A model generated the notes under the pieces. The model saw only the letters and a list, made by a program, of their open reading frames with translations, did not search any database and was not told where the DNA came from. Position numbers and translations under genes: made by a program. 64,000 nucleotides of DNA from the NCBI GenBank assembly GCA_040081715.1, contig JBEBFY010000004.1, positions 124,001 through 188,000 on the forward strand, written 5' to 3'. This DNA is from CANKJK01 sp040081715 (GTDB taxonomy: Bacteria > Acidobacteriota > Vicinamibacteria > Vicinamibacterales > UBA2999). Of the stretch, positions 27,215 through 36,548 are shown piece after piece; the first letter of the stretch is position 1; every line of letters starts with the position of its first letter.

Positions 27215-28381
27215 ATGCGCACTGGTACGAAGTTGTCGCTGGTTGTCACGGTGGTCCTGGGGCTCTCGATTGCCGGCCAGGCGGCCGACAAGCCCGTGAC
27301 CACCGGAACGGGACCGTCATTCGTCTACATGGGGCCCCTCGCGCTCGGCCCTGACGGCGTCGTGTTCGCAGCGGACTCACAGGACGTCGCGGTGTACGCC
27401 CTCGAGTTGAAGGACGCCCTCAAGGGCGGCGTCCCTGGAACGAAGGACGTGGCCGGCATCGATCAGAAGATCGCCGCGCTGCTTGGCACGGACGTCTCGG
27501 GGATCGAGGTGACCGACGCACTGGTCTATACACCCAGCCGCAACACGCTCATCTCGGTGATGCGCGGGCGCGGCGCGACGGCGAAGCCCGCGCTCGTCAA
27601 GGTGGATGGCGCCGGCGCGCTGACGCTGGTGCCATTGACCTCCGTGAAGTACTCGAAGGTAATGATTCCCAACCCGCCGCCGAAGGTGGTGGAAGTGGGT
27701 GTGGGCGCCAACAAGTTCAGCATCCAGAACTATCCGGACCGTGTGAAGGACGACAGCGTGGTGAGCCGGATCCTTGGCACGCAGACCATTACCGACATGG
27801 CCTTCGACGGCGGACGTCTCTACGTGACGGGCCTCTCGAACGAGGAGTTCGCGTCGAAGCTGCGTTCGATTCCGTACCCGTTTACGGGGGTTGACCGTGG
27901 CACAAGCGTGGAAATCTGGCACGGCGCCCACGGGCAGTTCGAGACCCGCTCGCCGGTCTACTCGTTTGTGCCGTACACCGTGAAGGGGGAGCGGAACATC
28001 ATCGCGTCCTACACCTGCACGCCGCTCGTGAAGTTCCCGGTGTCGGCGCTCAAGCCCAATGCCGATGTGCGAGGCGTGACGATTGGCGAGTTCGGCAACG
28101 GCAACCGGCCGCTCGACATGATTGTGTACACGAAGGGCGGGCAGGACTTCATCCTGATGTCCACCAACATGCGGGGCGTGCTGAAGGCGCCGACCTCCGG
28201 GTTCGGTGACGTGGCGCCGATTCTGAAGCCGGTGCAGGTGGAGGATCGCGTGGGCGTCGTGCCCGAAACGATTGCCGCCCTGAAGGGCATCGAGCAGCTC
28301 GACAAGCTGGACGAGAATCGCGCCGTAGTGCTGGCCCGCGCGGCCAGCGCGCTCGACCTGCGCGCCATCGCCCTTCCCTGA
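27215..28381 (+). CDS. Secreted beta-propeller-like protein of unknown function
   Basis: The 388-residue protein has a signal peptide (LSLVVTVVLGLSIAGQAA) and repeated short strand motifs (GPLALGPDGVVFAADSQDVA, ITDMAFDGGRLYVTGLSNEE, VRGVTIGEFGNGNRPLDMIV) that suggest a propeller. The ATG has a GAGGAG site 6 bases upstream. It starts a run of three same-strand genes encoding exported proteins (next starts 2 bases after its stop). I do not recognise a named family and see no catalytic motif. Confidence 0.65.
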   Translation: MRTGTKLSLVVTVVLGLSIAGQAADKPVTTGTGPSFVYMGPLALGPDGVVFAADSQDVAVYALELKDALKGGVPGTKDVAGIDQKIAALLGTDVSGIEVTDALVYTPSRNTLISVMRGRGATAKPALVKVDGAGALTLVPLTSVKYSKVMIPNPPPKVVEVGVGANKFSIQNYPDRVKDDSVVSRILGTQTITDMAFDGGRLYVTGLSNEEFASKLRSIPYPFTGVDRGTSVEIWHGAHGQFETRSPVYSFVPYTVKGERNIIASYTCTPLVKFPVSALKPNADVRGVTIGEFGNGNRPLDMIVYTKGGQDFILMSTNMRGVLKAPTSGFGDVAPILKPVQVEDRVGVVPETIAALKGIEQLDKLDENRAVVLARAASALDLRAIALP

Positions 28382-28383
28382 GT

Positions 28384-29598
28384 TTGTCCGTCGCACGAGT
28401 CTGTGCCGTGGCGGCCGTCCTTGTGACGGCTGCCGCGTGCAGTTCCCGCCCAGGGGCGTCCCCGGAGACTGCCCCTACAATCGAGATCCTCGAATCCGCC
28501 CATGCGACCGGCATCAACGCGGTCGAGGTTCGAGGACTGCGGGCGGCCGATCTCGACGCCCTCCGCGACGTCGCGCTCTCTGACGACGCGTGGCAGGCCC
28601 TGCTGCGGGTGACCGCGATCCTCGCTGGTCAGGCCGACGTACCCGCCGTTGCGGGCGCCTACCGCATTGCCGGCCAGGTCCTTCGCTTCGAGCCGCTCTT
28701 TCCCCTCGATCCCCGTGTGGCGCATCGCGTGGTGTTCGACCCGGCCCGGCTCCCTCTGGCGCCCCAGCGCGGCGCGGGCACGTGGCGAGCCTCTCCCGTT
28801 ACGTTGGAAATCGATGCGGCCGCCGTACAGCTGGTGCCGGTGACTCGAGTGGTCCAGATGTTTCCCCCGGAGGTGCTGCTCGAGAACCAGCTCCGCGTGT
28901 ACCTCCAGTTCTCGTCCCCCATGGGCAGGCGTCCGGCGCGGGACTACGTGCGCGTGCTGGACGAGGCGGGCCGCGAGGTCGTGGACGCCTTTCTGCCGCT
29001 CGACGTGAGTCTCTGGAACGCCGACCGCACCCGTTGCACGCTGCTATTCGACCCGGGCCGGGTGAAGCGCGGCATCCTCCCGAATGCCGAGCTGGGCCGG
29101 CCCCTGACGGCGGGGAGGCGCTACACCCTGGTGGTGAGCCGGGAGTGGCGCGACGCCGAGGATCGGCCGCTGGTGGAGGCGTTCCGGCGCGAGTTCCGTG
29201 TGCTGCCGGCGTTGATGGGTGCCATCGAGCCGGCGAGCTGGCGGATCACACCACCCGTGGCGGAGACGCGTGGACCACTCACCGTCATCTTCCCGCGCGC
29301 CCTGGACCATGCGCTCGCCGAGCGCGCCCTCGTGGTCCGAGGGCCTGGCGGCCGGCAGGTTGAGGGTGCGGTGGAACTGGATGACGCCGCCATGCGGTGG
29401 CATTTCACGCCATCCGCCGCCTGGCAGGCAGGTGCGCATCAGCTCCGGACGCTTTCGGTGCTGGAAGATCCCGCCGGCAACCGCGTGGGCCGGCCCTTTG
29501 ATGCCGATCCACGGCAGGAAGGGTCTGTCGTGGAGGGTGGGGACATGAACACCGGGGCCGTGATTCCGTTCGAGGTGGGTGCCCAGCGCGGCAGGTAG
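28384..29598 (+). CDS. Lipoprotein with bacterial Ig-like (Big_5-type) domains
   Basis: The 404-residue protein starts at a TTG 2 bases after the upstream stop and has a lipoprotein leader with lipobox LTAAACSS (Cys near residue 20), so it is anchored to a membrane. The middle and C-terminal parts contain Ig-like strands (VYLQFSSPMGRRPARDYVRV, TVIFPRALDHALAERALVVR, LEDPAGNRVGRPF) typical of Big_5 domains. No enzymatic motif is seen. Tight spacing to the propeller gene indicates a shared transcript and probably a shared periplasmic job. Confidence 0.65.
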   Translation: MSVARVCAVAAVLVTAAACSSRPGASPETAPTIEILESAHATGINAVEVRGLRAADLDALRDVALSDDAWQALLRVTAILAGQADVPAVAGAYRIAGQVLRFEPLFPLDPRVAHRVVFDPARLPLAPQRGAGTWRASPVTLEIDAAAVQLVPVTRVVQMFPPEVLLENQLRVYLQFSSPMGRRPARDYVRVLDEAGREVVDAFLPLDVSLWNADRTRCTLLFDPGRVKRGILPNAELGRPLTAGRRYTLVVSREWRDAEDRPLVEAFRREFRVLPALMGAIEPASWRITPPVAETRGPLTVIFPRALDHALAERALVVRGPGGRQVEGAVELDDAAMRWHFTPSAAWQAGAHQLRTLSVLEDPAGNRVGRPFDADPRQEGSVVEGGDMNTGAVIPFEVGAQRGR

Positions 29599-29645
29599 GC
29601 AGCCCCGTGTCCGCAATGGCACAGCATCGCGCCAGGGGATGGGCG

Positions 29646-30518
29646 ATGATGGTCGGGATGCCGAGACCTCTGTGGATGGCTGAGCGCAGGCTCCGTGCGG
29701 TGTGTCTGTTCGTCGCCGGGTGGATGGCTGTGGGCGTTACCGTTCCGCTGGCCGCCCAGAAGATCGGACCGGTGTCGAATTCTGACGCCGCACCCTCGTT
29801 GGCGACGGCCGAGCGGCTCTACTACATGGGCGACTACGCGGCCGCAGCCGAGATGGCGCTCGCGTTGCGCACGGCCAACCCGCAGAACCTGGCTGCGTAT
29901 GAACTGCGCACCTCAGCCCTGCACTTCCAGGTGAAGCGCCTCCTGGGTGACGCCAAGGACAGGGGCAAGGCGCTGAAGGCGTGCGCGCCCTGCCCGGCAT
30001 TGCTCGCCGCTTTTGCGGAGGAGACCACGCGTGGTCTGGCCGTGGCTCGGGCGAAGCTGGTGCAGGACCCCCAGAATCTCGAGACGACCTTCCTGCTCGG
30101 CAAGATCGACCTCAATCACGTGTGGCTCTACCTGGGGACACTGGGGCGCAAGACGGCGTTCAATGAATACCGCGAGGCCAGGCGGTTGATGGAGGCCGTA
30201 CTCAAGCGAGAGCCGGGCCACGTCCGTGCGCGCGTGGCGCACGCGTGGATCGAGTACATCGTCGATACGCGGGTGCCGTTCCTGTTCCAATGGGCGCTCG
30301 GTGGCGGCGATAAGAAGAAGGCGCTGGCCGAGATGCGGAAGGCGGCCGAGGCCGAGGCGCCCTTCATCGTCCAGACCGAGGCACGGTTCGCGCTCTGGGA
30401 AATGCTGAACCGCGACAAGCGCGTGGCCGAGGCGCTGGTTCCGGCGCGTGCGCTCCTGGCCGACTTTCCGGAGAATCGCGAACTACTCGCCTTCATCGAC
30501 AAGCACGGCCGCCCCTGA
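29646..30518 (+). CDS. Secreted TPR-like repeat protein
   Basis: About 290 residues. A signal peptide (RAVCLFVAGWMAVGVTVPLA) is followed by helical repeats of TPR type (TAERLYYMGDYAAAAEMALA, YREARRLMEAVLKREPGHVR, AEMRKAAEAEAPFIVQTEAR). Two Cys occur in KACAPCPALL near residue 115, a CxxC pair without the His of a heme motif. Several start codons are possible; 29646 follows an AGGGGATGG stretch. It is the last of three co-directional exported proteins. TPR repeats usually bind proteins; the partner is unknown. Confidence 0.65.
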   Translation: MMVGMPRPLWMAERRLRAVCLFVAGWMAVGVTVPLAAQKIGPVSNSDAAPSLATAERLYYMGDYAAAAEMALALRTANPQNLAAYELRTSALHFQVKRLLGDAKDRGKALKACAPCPALLAAFAEETTRGLAVARAKLVQDPQNLETTFLLGKIDLNHVWLYLGTLGRKTAFNEYREARRLMEAVLKREPGHVRARVAHAWIEYIVDTRVPFLFQWALGGGDKKKALAEMRKAAEAEAPFIVQTEARFALWEMLNRDKRVAEALVPARALLADFPENRELLAFIDKHGRP

Positions 30519-30588
30519 GGCTACGCACGGGCCCCGCCGCGCCCACCAGCGGCCGCCGCCTCACGTCACCAGGGCGCAGGTCTGTGAT

Positions 30589-32043
30589 TCAGCGTGTGGT
30601 CGCGATGCGGTAGAGATGGGTGGAGGTGCGCACCAGCAGGCTCCCGCGCACCACGGCCGGCGTGGCCATCACCATCTCGTTCAGCGGATTCTTGGCGAGC
30701 ACTTTGAACTCCGGGCCTGGCTGAATGGCGTAGGTGTCGCCCTCCTCGCTGATCGCCCAGAGCTTCCCGTTGTAGGCCCAGGGCGAGGCGGTGAAGCCCG
30801 TGGAGTTGAAGTCGATGCGCTGCCGGTTGTAGACAAGCTTGCCCGTTTTCGCGTCGTGGCAGATCAGGAACCCCTGCGTCAGCAGCGTGTAGTGGTAATC
30901 GCCGTAGACGATGGACGAATTCATGTACGAGGCGCCCTGGCCCTGATACCACGCGACGAACTCGTTACTGGTTTCACCCGCCTTGAGTGAAATGTCGCCG
31001 CTGGCGCCCGGGCGAATCGCCACTACCGGCCGTGTGCGGTCGGACGCGTAGCCGGAGGAGACATAGAGCAGGCCGTTGGCTTCGTAGGGCGTCGGCGTCG
31101 TGTTGACCGAGAGCTTGCCGAACTGCCACAGGAGCTTGCCGTCCAGGTCGTAGGAACGCACCTGCAGATCGCCGGCCGTGATGATCTCGGTCCGCTTGGC
31201 GTGCTTCCAGATGTAGGGCGTGGACCAGCCGAAGCCTTCTTGCTCCTTGGGTTTGTGCACGCGCCACACCTCCTTCCCCGTGGCGGCGTCGAAGGCAAAG
31301 AGCAGCCACTGGCGCGGCTCGTGGTCCATCGTGAGATACAGCCGGCCGTCATGGAGCGCGGGGGAGGCGCCGGCGCCGATATCAGCGAGCTCCGTGTACG
31401 ACAGCGTCGATTTGTCGCCCGGCCGCGAGACGGCCTCGTTCCGGACCGTGGCCACCGTGGGCGGTGCCGTTGGGAGAGGGACGTCACGGTGCCAGACAAT
31501 CTTGCCGTTGTAGTCCACGGCAAAGAGACCGGCGCTCGCGTGGAACACGTAGACGCGCTTGCCGTCGGTGACCGGTGTCTCCGAGGCGTACGTATTATCC
31601 AGATATTTCTTTTCAAGCGGGAGCCCTTCGCGGAGCTGCACCGCCCACTTGACCTTTCCGGTCTTGAAGCTGAAGGCGTAGAGCATCCAGCGGCGGGAAA
31701 TCTTGAAGTCCGGGTCCTTACCCGTGCCGATGGCGGACTCCTTCTTTTCGGTCTTGTCCGCGTACACGCCAGGCGTGACGCCGCGCGGCGTGTCGTGCCC
31801 GGCGCTGATGGCGGTAGAGACGAACACGTAGTCGCCCCAGACCACGGGCGACCCCCAGCCGAGGCCGGGAATCTCGGCCTTCCAGGCCACGTTCTTTGTG
31901 GGGCTCCAGGCTTCCGGTAGTGAGGGGTCGTCCGCGATCACCCCTCCGGTGGTGCCACGGAAGTTCGGCCAGTTGTCCTCAGGCGCGGCCGCCGAAAGTC
32001 CAGCCGTCAGACCAAGAGCCACCATCAGCAGGAGTACACGCAT
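30589..32043 (-). CDS. PQQ-binding-like beta-propeller protein, secreted
   Basis: The 484-residue protein has a signal peptide (MRVLLLMVALGLTAGLSAAA) and an eight-bladed quinoprotein-type propeller with tryptophan-docking repeats, for example LYAFSFKTGKVKWAVQLREG, LFAVDYNGKIVWHRDVPLP and LLFAFDAATGKEVWRVHKP. It lacks the vicinal Cys pair and extended active-site loops of true PQQ dehydrogenases, so it is better called PQQ-like. Relatives are common as periplasmic or surface proteins in Acidobacteria. Divergent from regB. Confidence 0.88.
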   Translation of the reverse strand: MRVLLLMVALGLTAGLSAAAPEDNWPNFRGTTGGVIADDPSLPEAWSPTKNVAWKAEIPGLGWGSPVVWGDYVFVSTAISAGHDTPRGVTPGVYADKTEKKESAIGTGKDPDFKISRRWMLYAFSFKTGKVKWAVQLREGLPLEKKYLDNTYASETPVTDGKRVYVFHASAGLFAVDYNGKIVWHRDVPLPTAPPTVATVRNEAVSRPGDKSTLSYTELADIGAGASPALHDGRLYLTMDHEPRQWLLFAFDAATGKEVWRVHKPKEQEGFGWSTPYIWKHAKRTEIITAGDLQVRSYDLDGKLLWQFGKLSVNTTPTPYEANGLLYVSSGYASDRTRPVVAIRPGASGDISLKAGETSNEFVAWYQGQGASYMNSSIVYGDYHYTLLTQGFLICHDAKTGKLVYNRQRIDFNSTGFTASPWAYNGKLWAISEEGDTYAIQPGPEFKVLAKNPLNEMVMATPAVVRGSLLVRTSTHLYRIATTR

Positions 32044-32349
32044 CGCGTTGCCTCATTCCGTCCGGGCCGGCATCGGCCCCACGACGAACGCGATCCTACA
32101 GGACATCGCAGGCAGCCAGAAGGGAATGGAGTTGTCGAGGAAAGTGGTTGCGGGGGCGTGCAACCAGCGGTACTTGCAGCTGTGGAGCGGGGCGGCGTGA
32201 TGTGCGCCGAGCAGCCCCGTGTGCTCTCATCTTGCACGGACGGGCCTGCCAGCTACGACGATTCGTGGCACGCTCTGACCTGCAATGTGCGCTGCCGTTA
32301 CGCGCGACGTCGACGTGCGCGAATCGCCGGCGTGTACTATTGGAGCGTC
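32044..32349. promoter_or_regulatory. Divergent promoter region between the PQQ-like gene and regB
   Basis: No gene is seen in these 306 bases. For regB, TACTAT at 32335-32340 is a good -10 candidate 9 bases before the ATG. The perfect 10-base palindrome ACGTCGACGT (32307-32316), inside GCGCGACGTCGACGTGCGC, lies just upstream of it at about the -35 position and is a possible autoregulatory site. No TTGACA-like -35 is evident. Confidence 0.45.
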
Positions 32350-33630
32350 ATGGCTTTGGAAGACCTTGCGACGAGCCCGGTCATCACGGTCCAGTGGCTG
32401 GTCCGCTTCCGGTGGGCCGTTGCGATTGGCGCCACCCTCGCACTGACCGTTACGTGGGTCGCCCTGGGCTTACGATTCCCGCTGCCCTTCGTGGTGGGCA
32501 CGCTGGGCGTGCAGGTCGCGAGCAACATCTGGCTGACGAACCGGATGCAGGGCGAGGCCGGCGCCCGATCCCGTACGGTGGGCGTCGTATTCCTCCTGGA
32601 CATCGGCCTCCTGACCGGCATCATGTTGGTTACCGGAGGACCGTCGAACCCCTTCACCATCAGCTATCTGGTGTACATCACCCTCGTCGCGATCATCCTT
32701 CCGGTCGGGTGGACGTGGGTGATGGCCGCCGCGTGCACGGCGGGCTATGGCGCCCTCTTCGTGCCCCCGCTCAGGGCGGTGTTCGATCCACACGCCGCGC
32801 ACACGGCCATGCAGCCGGGCCTCGGCCACCAGGTGGGCATGTGGATAGCGTTTCTCGTCGCGGCGGCGCTGACTGCCACCTTCGTCACCCGCATCCGCGT
32901 CGCGCTCGAGGCGCGTGAGGAAGCACTTGCGGACGCGCGACGCTCGGCAGTGCGACAGGAGCGCCTGGCGTCTTTGACGACACTCGCCGCAGGGGCGGCG
33001 CACGAGCTCGCCTCCCCGCTCGGCGCCATTGCCACTGCGGCGGTCGAGCTCGAGCTGGCGCTGGCGTCCGGCGGCTTTCCCGACGATATCGCCGATGACG
33101 CACGTTTCGTGCGCCGGCAGGTCGAACGCTGTCGCGAGATTCTCGATCAGATGAGCGGGCGGGCCGACCGGTCGGAGGCCCAGCAGGCCCAGCGCATCGA
33201 GGTCACCGATATCGTCCAGCGCGCGCTCGCGGGGATCGACAGTGCAGAGCATCGGCAGGTGCGCCTCGAGGTACAGGCGGATCTGCCCTCAGTCAGGCTC
33301 CCGCCCGAAGCGGCGGCTCGTGTCGTCCGATCCCTGATCAAGAACGCCCTGCACGCGTCGACCAACGGCCGGCCGGTGCTTGTCGCGGTGGCGCGACGGG
33401 ATGCATGTGTCCGCTTCGAGGTGCGTGACGATGGCGTCGGGATGTCACCTGATGTGCTTGCGCGTGCCGGAGAGCCATTTTTCACGACCCGTCCGGCGGG
33501 CGCGGGCTTTGGCCTGGGGCTCTTTCTCGTTCGCACGTTCGCCGATCAGTGGGGCGGACGCTTCGAACTATCCTCCACGGCTGGAGTGGGAACGACGGTG
33601 ACGCTGGACTTGCCGGCGGAGAGCGTATGA
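32350..33630 (+). CDS. regB: RegB/PrrB-family redox-sensing histidine kinase
   Basis: The 426-residue membrane kinase has about six transmembrane segments in the first 200 residues. GGPSNPF near residue 98 matches the quinone-interaction heptapeptide of RegB. The H-box is AAGAAHELASPLGAI (phospho-His), and 43 residues later ERCREILDQM holds a Cys at the position of the redox-active Cys of the RegB redox box. N, G1 and G2 boxes follow: LIKNALHAS, VRDDGVGM and GAGFGLGLFLVRTFADQWGG. RegB responds to the quinone pool or oxygen and phosphorylates RegA, whose gene overlaps by 4 bases (ATGA). Confidence 0.93.
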   Translation: MALEDLATSPVITVQWLVRFRWAVAIGATLALTVTWVALGLRFPLPFVVGTLGVQVASNIWLTNRMQGEAGARSRTVGVVFLLDIGLLTGIMLVTGGPSNPFTISYLVYITLVAIILPVGWTWVMAAACTAGYGALFVPPLRAVFDPHAAHTAMQPGLGHQVGMWIAFLVAAALTATFVTRIRVALEAREEALADARRSAVRQERLASLTTLAAGAAHELASPLGAIATAAVELELALASGGFPDDIADDARFVRRQVERCREILDQMSGRADRSEAQQAQRIEVTDIVQRALAGIDSAEHRQVRLEVQADLPSVRLPPEAAARVVRSLIKNALHASTNGRPVLVAVARRDACVRFEVRDDGVGMSPDVLARAGEPFFTTRPAGAGFGLGLFLVRTFADQWGGRFELSSTAGVGTTVTLDLPAESV

Positions 33631-34169
33631 CGACAATCGACGCCCGCACGGTCCTGTTTGTCGAGGATGACGAGGCATTCGGGGACCGGATGTGCCGGGC
33701 CTTGCGCACACGCGGCTTCTCAGTGACGCACGCGGCCACGGCCGCCGAAGCCCTGCGCGCCGCCGTTCTCGACAGCCCCGAGATTGCGGTCATTGACCTG
33801 CGACTGCCAGACGGCCACGGCTTGGATCTCGTCCGGCAGTTGCACGCACTCGACGACACGACGCGCATCATCGTGTTGACCGGGTACGGCGCGATCGCCA
33901 CCGCCGTCGAGAGCGTGAAACTGGGCGCCGCGGACTATTTGACGAAACCGATTGATGCAAGGCAGCTCGTGGCGGCCTTCGATCCTGACGAGAAGAAAAC
34001 AGCCGCACCCAGAAACTTCGCCGTGCTGTCGCTGCCGCGCGTGGAGTGGGAGCACATCCAGCGCGTGCTCGTCGACTGTGGGGGTAACGTGTCGGAAGCG
34101 GCGCGGGCACTGCACATGCACCGCCGCTCTCTTCAGCGCAAGCTACTGAAATACCCCGCCAACAGGTAG
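33627..34169 (+). CDS. regA: RegA/PrrA-family response regulator
   Basis: The 180-residue regulator has a receiver domain (FVEDDEAF acidic pair, VIDLRLPDGHG with the phospho-acceptor Asp, conserved Lys in DYLTKPID) and a short linker to a Fis-type helix-turn-helix (IQRVLVDCGGNVSEAARALH then MHRRSLQRKL) very like RegA. Length is normal for the family. Its start overlaps the kinase stop. RegA proteins bind degenerate inverted GCG/CGC half-sites; two matching sites lie at 36576-36623. It converges with the DsbD-alpha gene, 43 bases apart. Confidence 0.94.
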   Translation: MTTIDARTVLFVEDDEAFGDRMCRALRTRGFSVTHAATAAEALRAAVLDSPEIAVIDLRLPDGHGLDLVRQLHALDDTTRIIVLTGYGAIATAVESVKLGAADYLTKPIDARQLVAAFDPDEKKTAAPRNFAVLSLPRVEWEHIQRVLVDCGGNVSEAARALHMHRRSLQRKLLKYPANR

Positions 34170-34212
34170 GCACGCGCGAGGCAGGAGAAACCGCGCTGCT
34201 CTCAGCGTGGCA

Positions 34213-34749
34213 TCACCGGTGAAATCGAATCCGGTCGAAGACCTCGGCCAGCCGTGTGTTGACGGGAGTGGACGCCGGGACGACCTTGAGCACCCAGCGC
34301 GTGTCCTCTCGCGCCGGTGCGAAGCAGGTTGACACATTGCAGGCCTGGTAGCGGAAGCGCGCGGGGACCACGACGTCACCCAGCTCGAGGGAGCGGTCGA
34401 GCGTCAGCATCACCCCAATCACGAAACGCCGCTCGAATACGGCAAGCGGTACCTTCTGCCCCGCCTGCGCGAAGTCAGTCGGCTCCGGATAGACGATTGC
34501 GGCCACCGCCACGCCCGCGGGCGGGTCGATGGTGAGCACGGTCGGAATCAGCATCGGGTCTCGCGGCTTGTCCGACTGCACGTGCAACCCGTCCGGCAAG
34601 CTCACCTGCAGGGCGATACGCACGGTCGAACCAGCATGCATGCCATCGGCCTCGACTAGCGTGGTCACCTCTGCCCTGGGTCGTCCTTGAGCGAGCGCGA
34701 GGCTGGAGGCCAGCACGACCGCCGCCATCACAACGGGAGAAATCTTCAT
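34213..34749 (-). CDS. Stand-alone DsbD N-terminal (alpha) domain protein
   Basis: The 178-residue protein has a signal peptide (SPVVMAAVVLASSLALAQG) and the Ig-like fold of the DsbD periplasmic alpha domain: LQVSLPDGLHVQSDKPRDP and the redox Cys pair in YQACNVSTCFAP. Full DsbD proteins continue into a transmembrane and a thioredoxin-like domain; both are absent here. It probably accepts electrons from another periplasmic thiol protein, and the TlpA-like protein encoded 12 bases upstream is the natural partner. Third gene of the operon that starts at 36539. Confidence 0.85.
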   Translation of the reverse strand: MKISPVVMAAVVLASSLALAQGRPRAEVTTLVEADGMHAGSTVRIALQVSLPDGLHVQSDKPRDPMLIPTVLTIDPPAGVAVAAIVYPEPTDFAQAGQKVPLAVFERRFVIGVMLTLDRSLELGDVVVPARFRYQACNVSTCFAPAREDTRWVLKVVPASTPVNTRLAEVFDRIRFHR

Positions 34750-34761
34750 CGTGACCCCGTC

Positions 34762-35253
34762 CTAGCGTCCTGGCGATCGTGGTGCCTGCTTGGCAATCCA
34801 CGTGCGCACGACTGCAAGGTCGGCGACGCCAACGATGGTGGTGGTCGTGCCGCTCTTGTCGATCAGGAGCGTCAGCGGCAGCTCACCGGCCCAATCAGGA
34901 CTGACTTCCCATCGAAGTGGATCGACGAATTCACTGCCGAACACCCAGCGATCTTCGTGTTGCAGCCCCGCGCTGGCGAGTGTGCGTTCGATCTGGTCGC
35001 GCTCCACGGAGACGGGATCCGCGGCGACGAAGATGACAGGGACACCGCGATGTTCCTTGACGAGCTCGCCCCAATGGGGCAGTTCGCCGAGACACGGCGG
35101 GCACGTGAGCCCCCAAAAATGCACGATGAGCGGTTGCCCCTGGTGAGCCTGGCGCAGTGTCGTCCAACTCCCTTTGACAAACGGCTTCATCTCCTGTCCG
35201 GTCACCGGTCCGACCGCGATCAGCAGCACTAGGATGCTCGCTGCGACTCTCAC
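34762..35253 (-). CDS. TlpA-like periplasmic thioredoxin-fold protein
   Basis: The 163-residue protein has an N-terminal signal or anchor segment (VRVAASILVLLIAVGPVTG) and a thioredoxin fold with the active site FWGLTCPPCLGELP; the CPPC motif suits a reductase of the TlpA/ResA kind. The GTG at 35253 is preferred because its GTGA overlaps the stop of the upstream propeller gene; longer starts run into that gene. The companion DsbD-alpha protein suggests a disulfide relay serving a secreted metalloprotein or cytochrome. Confidence 0.85.
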   Translation of the reverse strand: MRVAASILVLLIAVGPVTGQEMKPFVKGSWTTLRQAHQGQPLIVHFWGLTCPPCLGELPHWGELVKEHRGVPVIFVAADPVSVERDQIERTLASAGLQHEDRWVFGSEFVDPLRWEVSPDWAGELPLTLLIDKSGTTTTIVGVADLAVVRTWIAKQAPRSPGR

Positions 35254-36539
35254 AACTTGGGCTCCAAGGGGATGACGCGGTAGCCCTCGATGCGTGTCAG
35301 CCACGAAAGAAACACCTGGCCATTTCTGGCGATCAGCAACGGGTGATCCGAGAAGTTGTCGGTGCCTGCGACGAGACGCGGAGCGCTCCAGTTCCGGCCA
35401 CCGTCGCGGGAGATCATCGCGTGTATCGTCGATCGCTCACCGTCGAACTCCTTCCATGCCAGCCAGAGCTGGTCCCCGCTGGCCAGGACGTACGGCCGGG
35501 CCGGCTGGCGGTTCGTGGCTCCGACGGGCATGGGCGCTGAAAACGTCCGTCCACCGTCGAGCGACCGCGCGTAGAACAGCCCGCGACGCTGTCCGCCGCC
35601 GCTGAACCACGCCACGTGCTGGGCGCCGTCCGGGGCAATCGCCAGGCTCGGCCCGTGGTGAGGACAGGCGTCAATGGCCCAATGGTCGTCGCTGACCCGG
35701 CCGACCGGTTCTGCCGCGCCGTCCGCCCCGAGGGTGAGGATCGCGTGGTCACGCTCTCCGTCGAAGATGTTGCGAAACAGTACCGCAGGTTGCTTGGGGC
35801 CCCTGAACACGACGCCGAGCCGGCAACACTCGCAAAGATTGTCGTGCGCGATTTGTGCCGGCCCGAAGGTTCGGCCCCCGTCAGTGGACCATGCAAACGC
35901 CAGTGACGCGCCTGGAAAAGGTCGGCCCGCCCGCTCGGCGTCCACGACGTGGCGCTTGTCGATCCAGACCGCGAGGATCGCGCCCGTGCTGTCGAGCGCG
36001 AGTGTGATGAAGCGCTGGCTCGCGGCGTTATCGCTGATGGGGCTGGGTCGTGAGAAGGTCGCGCCACCATCGGTCGAGTGCGCAACCATGATCCGGCCGA
36101 CGTACTTGTCGCCGACCATCACGGCATAGCTCACAACGACGCGTCCCTTCAGGTCCACGACCATCTGCGGGCGCGCATCTCCGCCGGTGTCGAGCTGGAC
36201 GGGCGACGGGGTCGCCGCCACGGGCGGTCCGAAAGTACGTCCGACGTCGCTCGATCGAGCCACGAACACCCGACCCGCTGCGGCCCACACGACCCACAAC
36301 GTCCCGTCCGGCGCTACGTGCGGCGTCGCGAATGTCGCACATCTGAGTGTCGGCTCAACGCAGTTGGTCGTTTCATTCGGCGCGGCAGGCTCGTGCCCAC
36401 CATGCTTGGTTGACCCGTCCTGACTTTGGCTCGTTCCGGCGGCATGCTGAGCGGTGAACAGCACAGCGCCCAGGGTCACGAACGCCAACACCAAGGTGGA
36501 CACGAGGCCCCACGCCGAAGGCCAGCGCGCGATCGTCAC
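35250..36539 (-). CDS. Sialidase-fold (BNR) exported propeller protein with conserved Cys motifs
   Basis: About 429 residues: an N-terminal membrane or signal segment (WGLVSTLVLAFVTLGAVLF) and a propeller with five Asp boxes (SSDVGRTF, STDGGATF, STDGGRTF, SLDGGRTF, SRDGGRNW). It lacks an obvious set of sialidase catalytic Arg/Tyr residues and instead shows Cys clusters NLCECCRLG near residue 236 and DACPHHGPS near 288, plus CVEPTLRC near the start; these could bind metal or be substrates of the TlpA/DsbD-alpha pair encoded with it. The start is uncertain: GTG 36539 lies 9 bases after a TGTAAT box; GTG 36548 and ATG 36584 are in frame. Confidence 0.8.
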   Translation of the reverse strand: MTIARWPSAWGLVSTLVLAFVTLGAVLFTAQHAAGTSQSQDGSTKHGGHEPAAPNETTNCVEPTLRCATFATPHVAPDGTLWVVWAAAGRVFVARSSDVGRTFGPPVAATPSPVQLDTGGDARPQMVVDLKGRVVVSYAVMVGDKYVGRIMVAHSTDGGATFSRPSPISDNAASQRFITLALDSTGAILAVWIDKRHVVDAERAGRPFPGASLAFAWSTDGGRTFGPAQIAHDNLCECCRLGVVFRGPKQPAVLFRNIFDGERDHAILTLGADGAAEPVGRVSDDHWAIDACPHHGPSLAIAPDGAQHVAWFSGGGQRRGLFYARSLDGGRTFSAPMPVGATNRQPARPYVLASGDQLWLAWKEFDGERSTIHAMISRDGGRNWSAPRLVAGTDNFSDHPLLIARNGQVFLSWLTRIEGYRVIPLEPKL

Positions 36540-36548
36540 ATCGTGCAC

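Noticed and set aside
30589..32043. PQQ-dependent alcohol dehydrogenase
   Set aside because: No adjacent Cys pair, no heme motif and no active-site Asp/Glu context; only the propeller fold fits.
35250..36539. Functional exo-alpha-sialidase
   Set aside because: Asp boxes are present but the arginine triad and Tyr/Glu pair are not recognisable; the Cys motifs and redox partners suggest another role.
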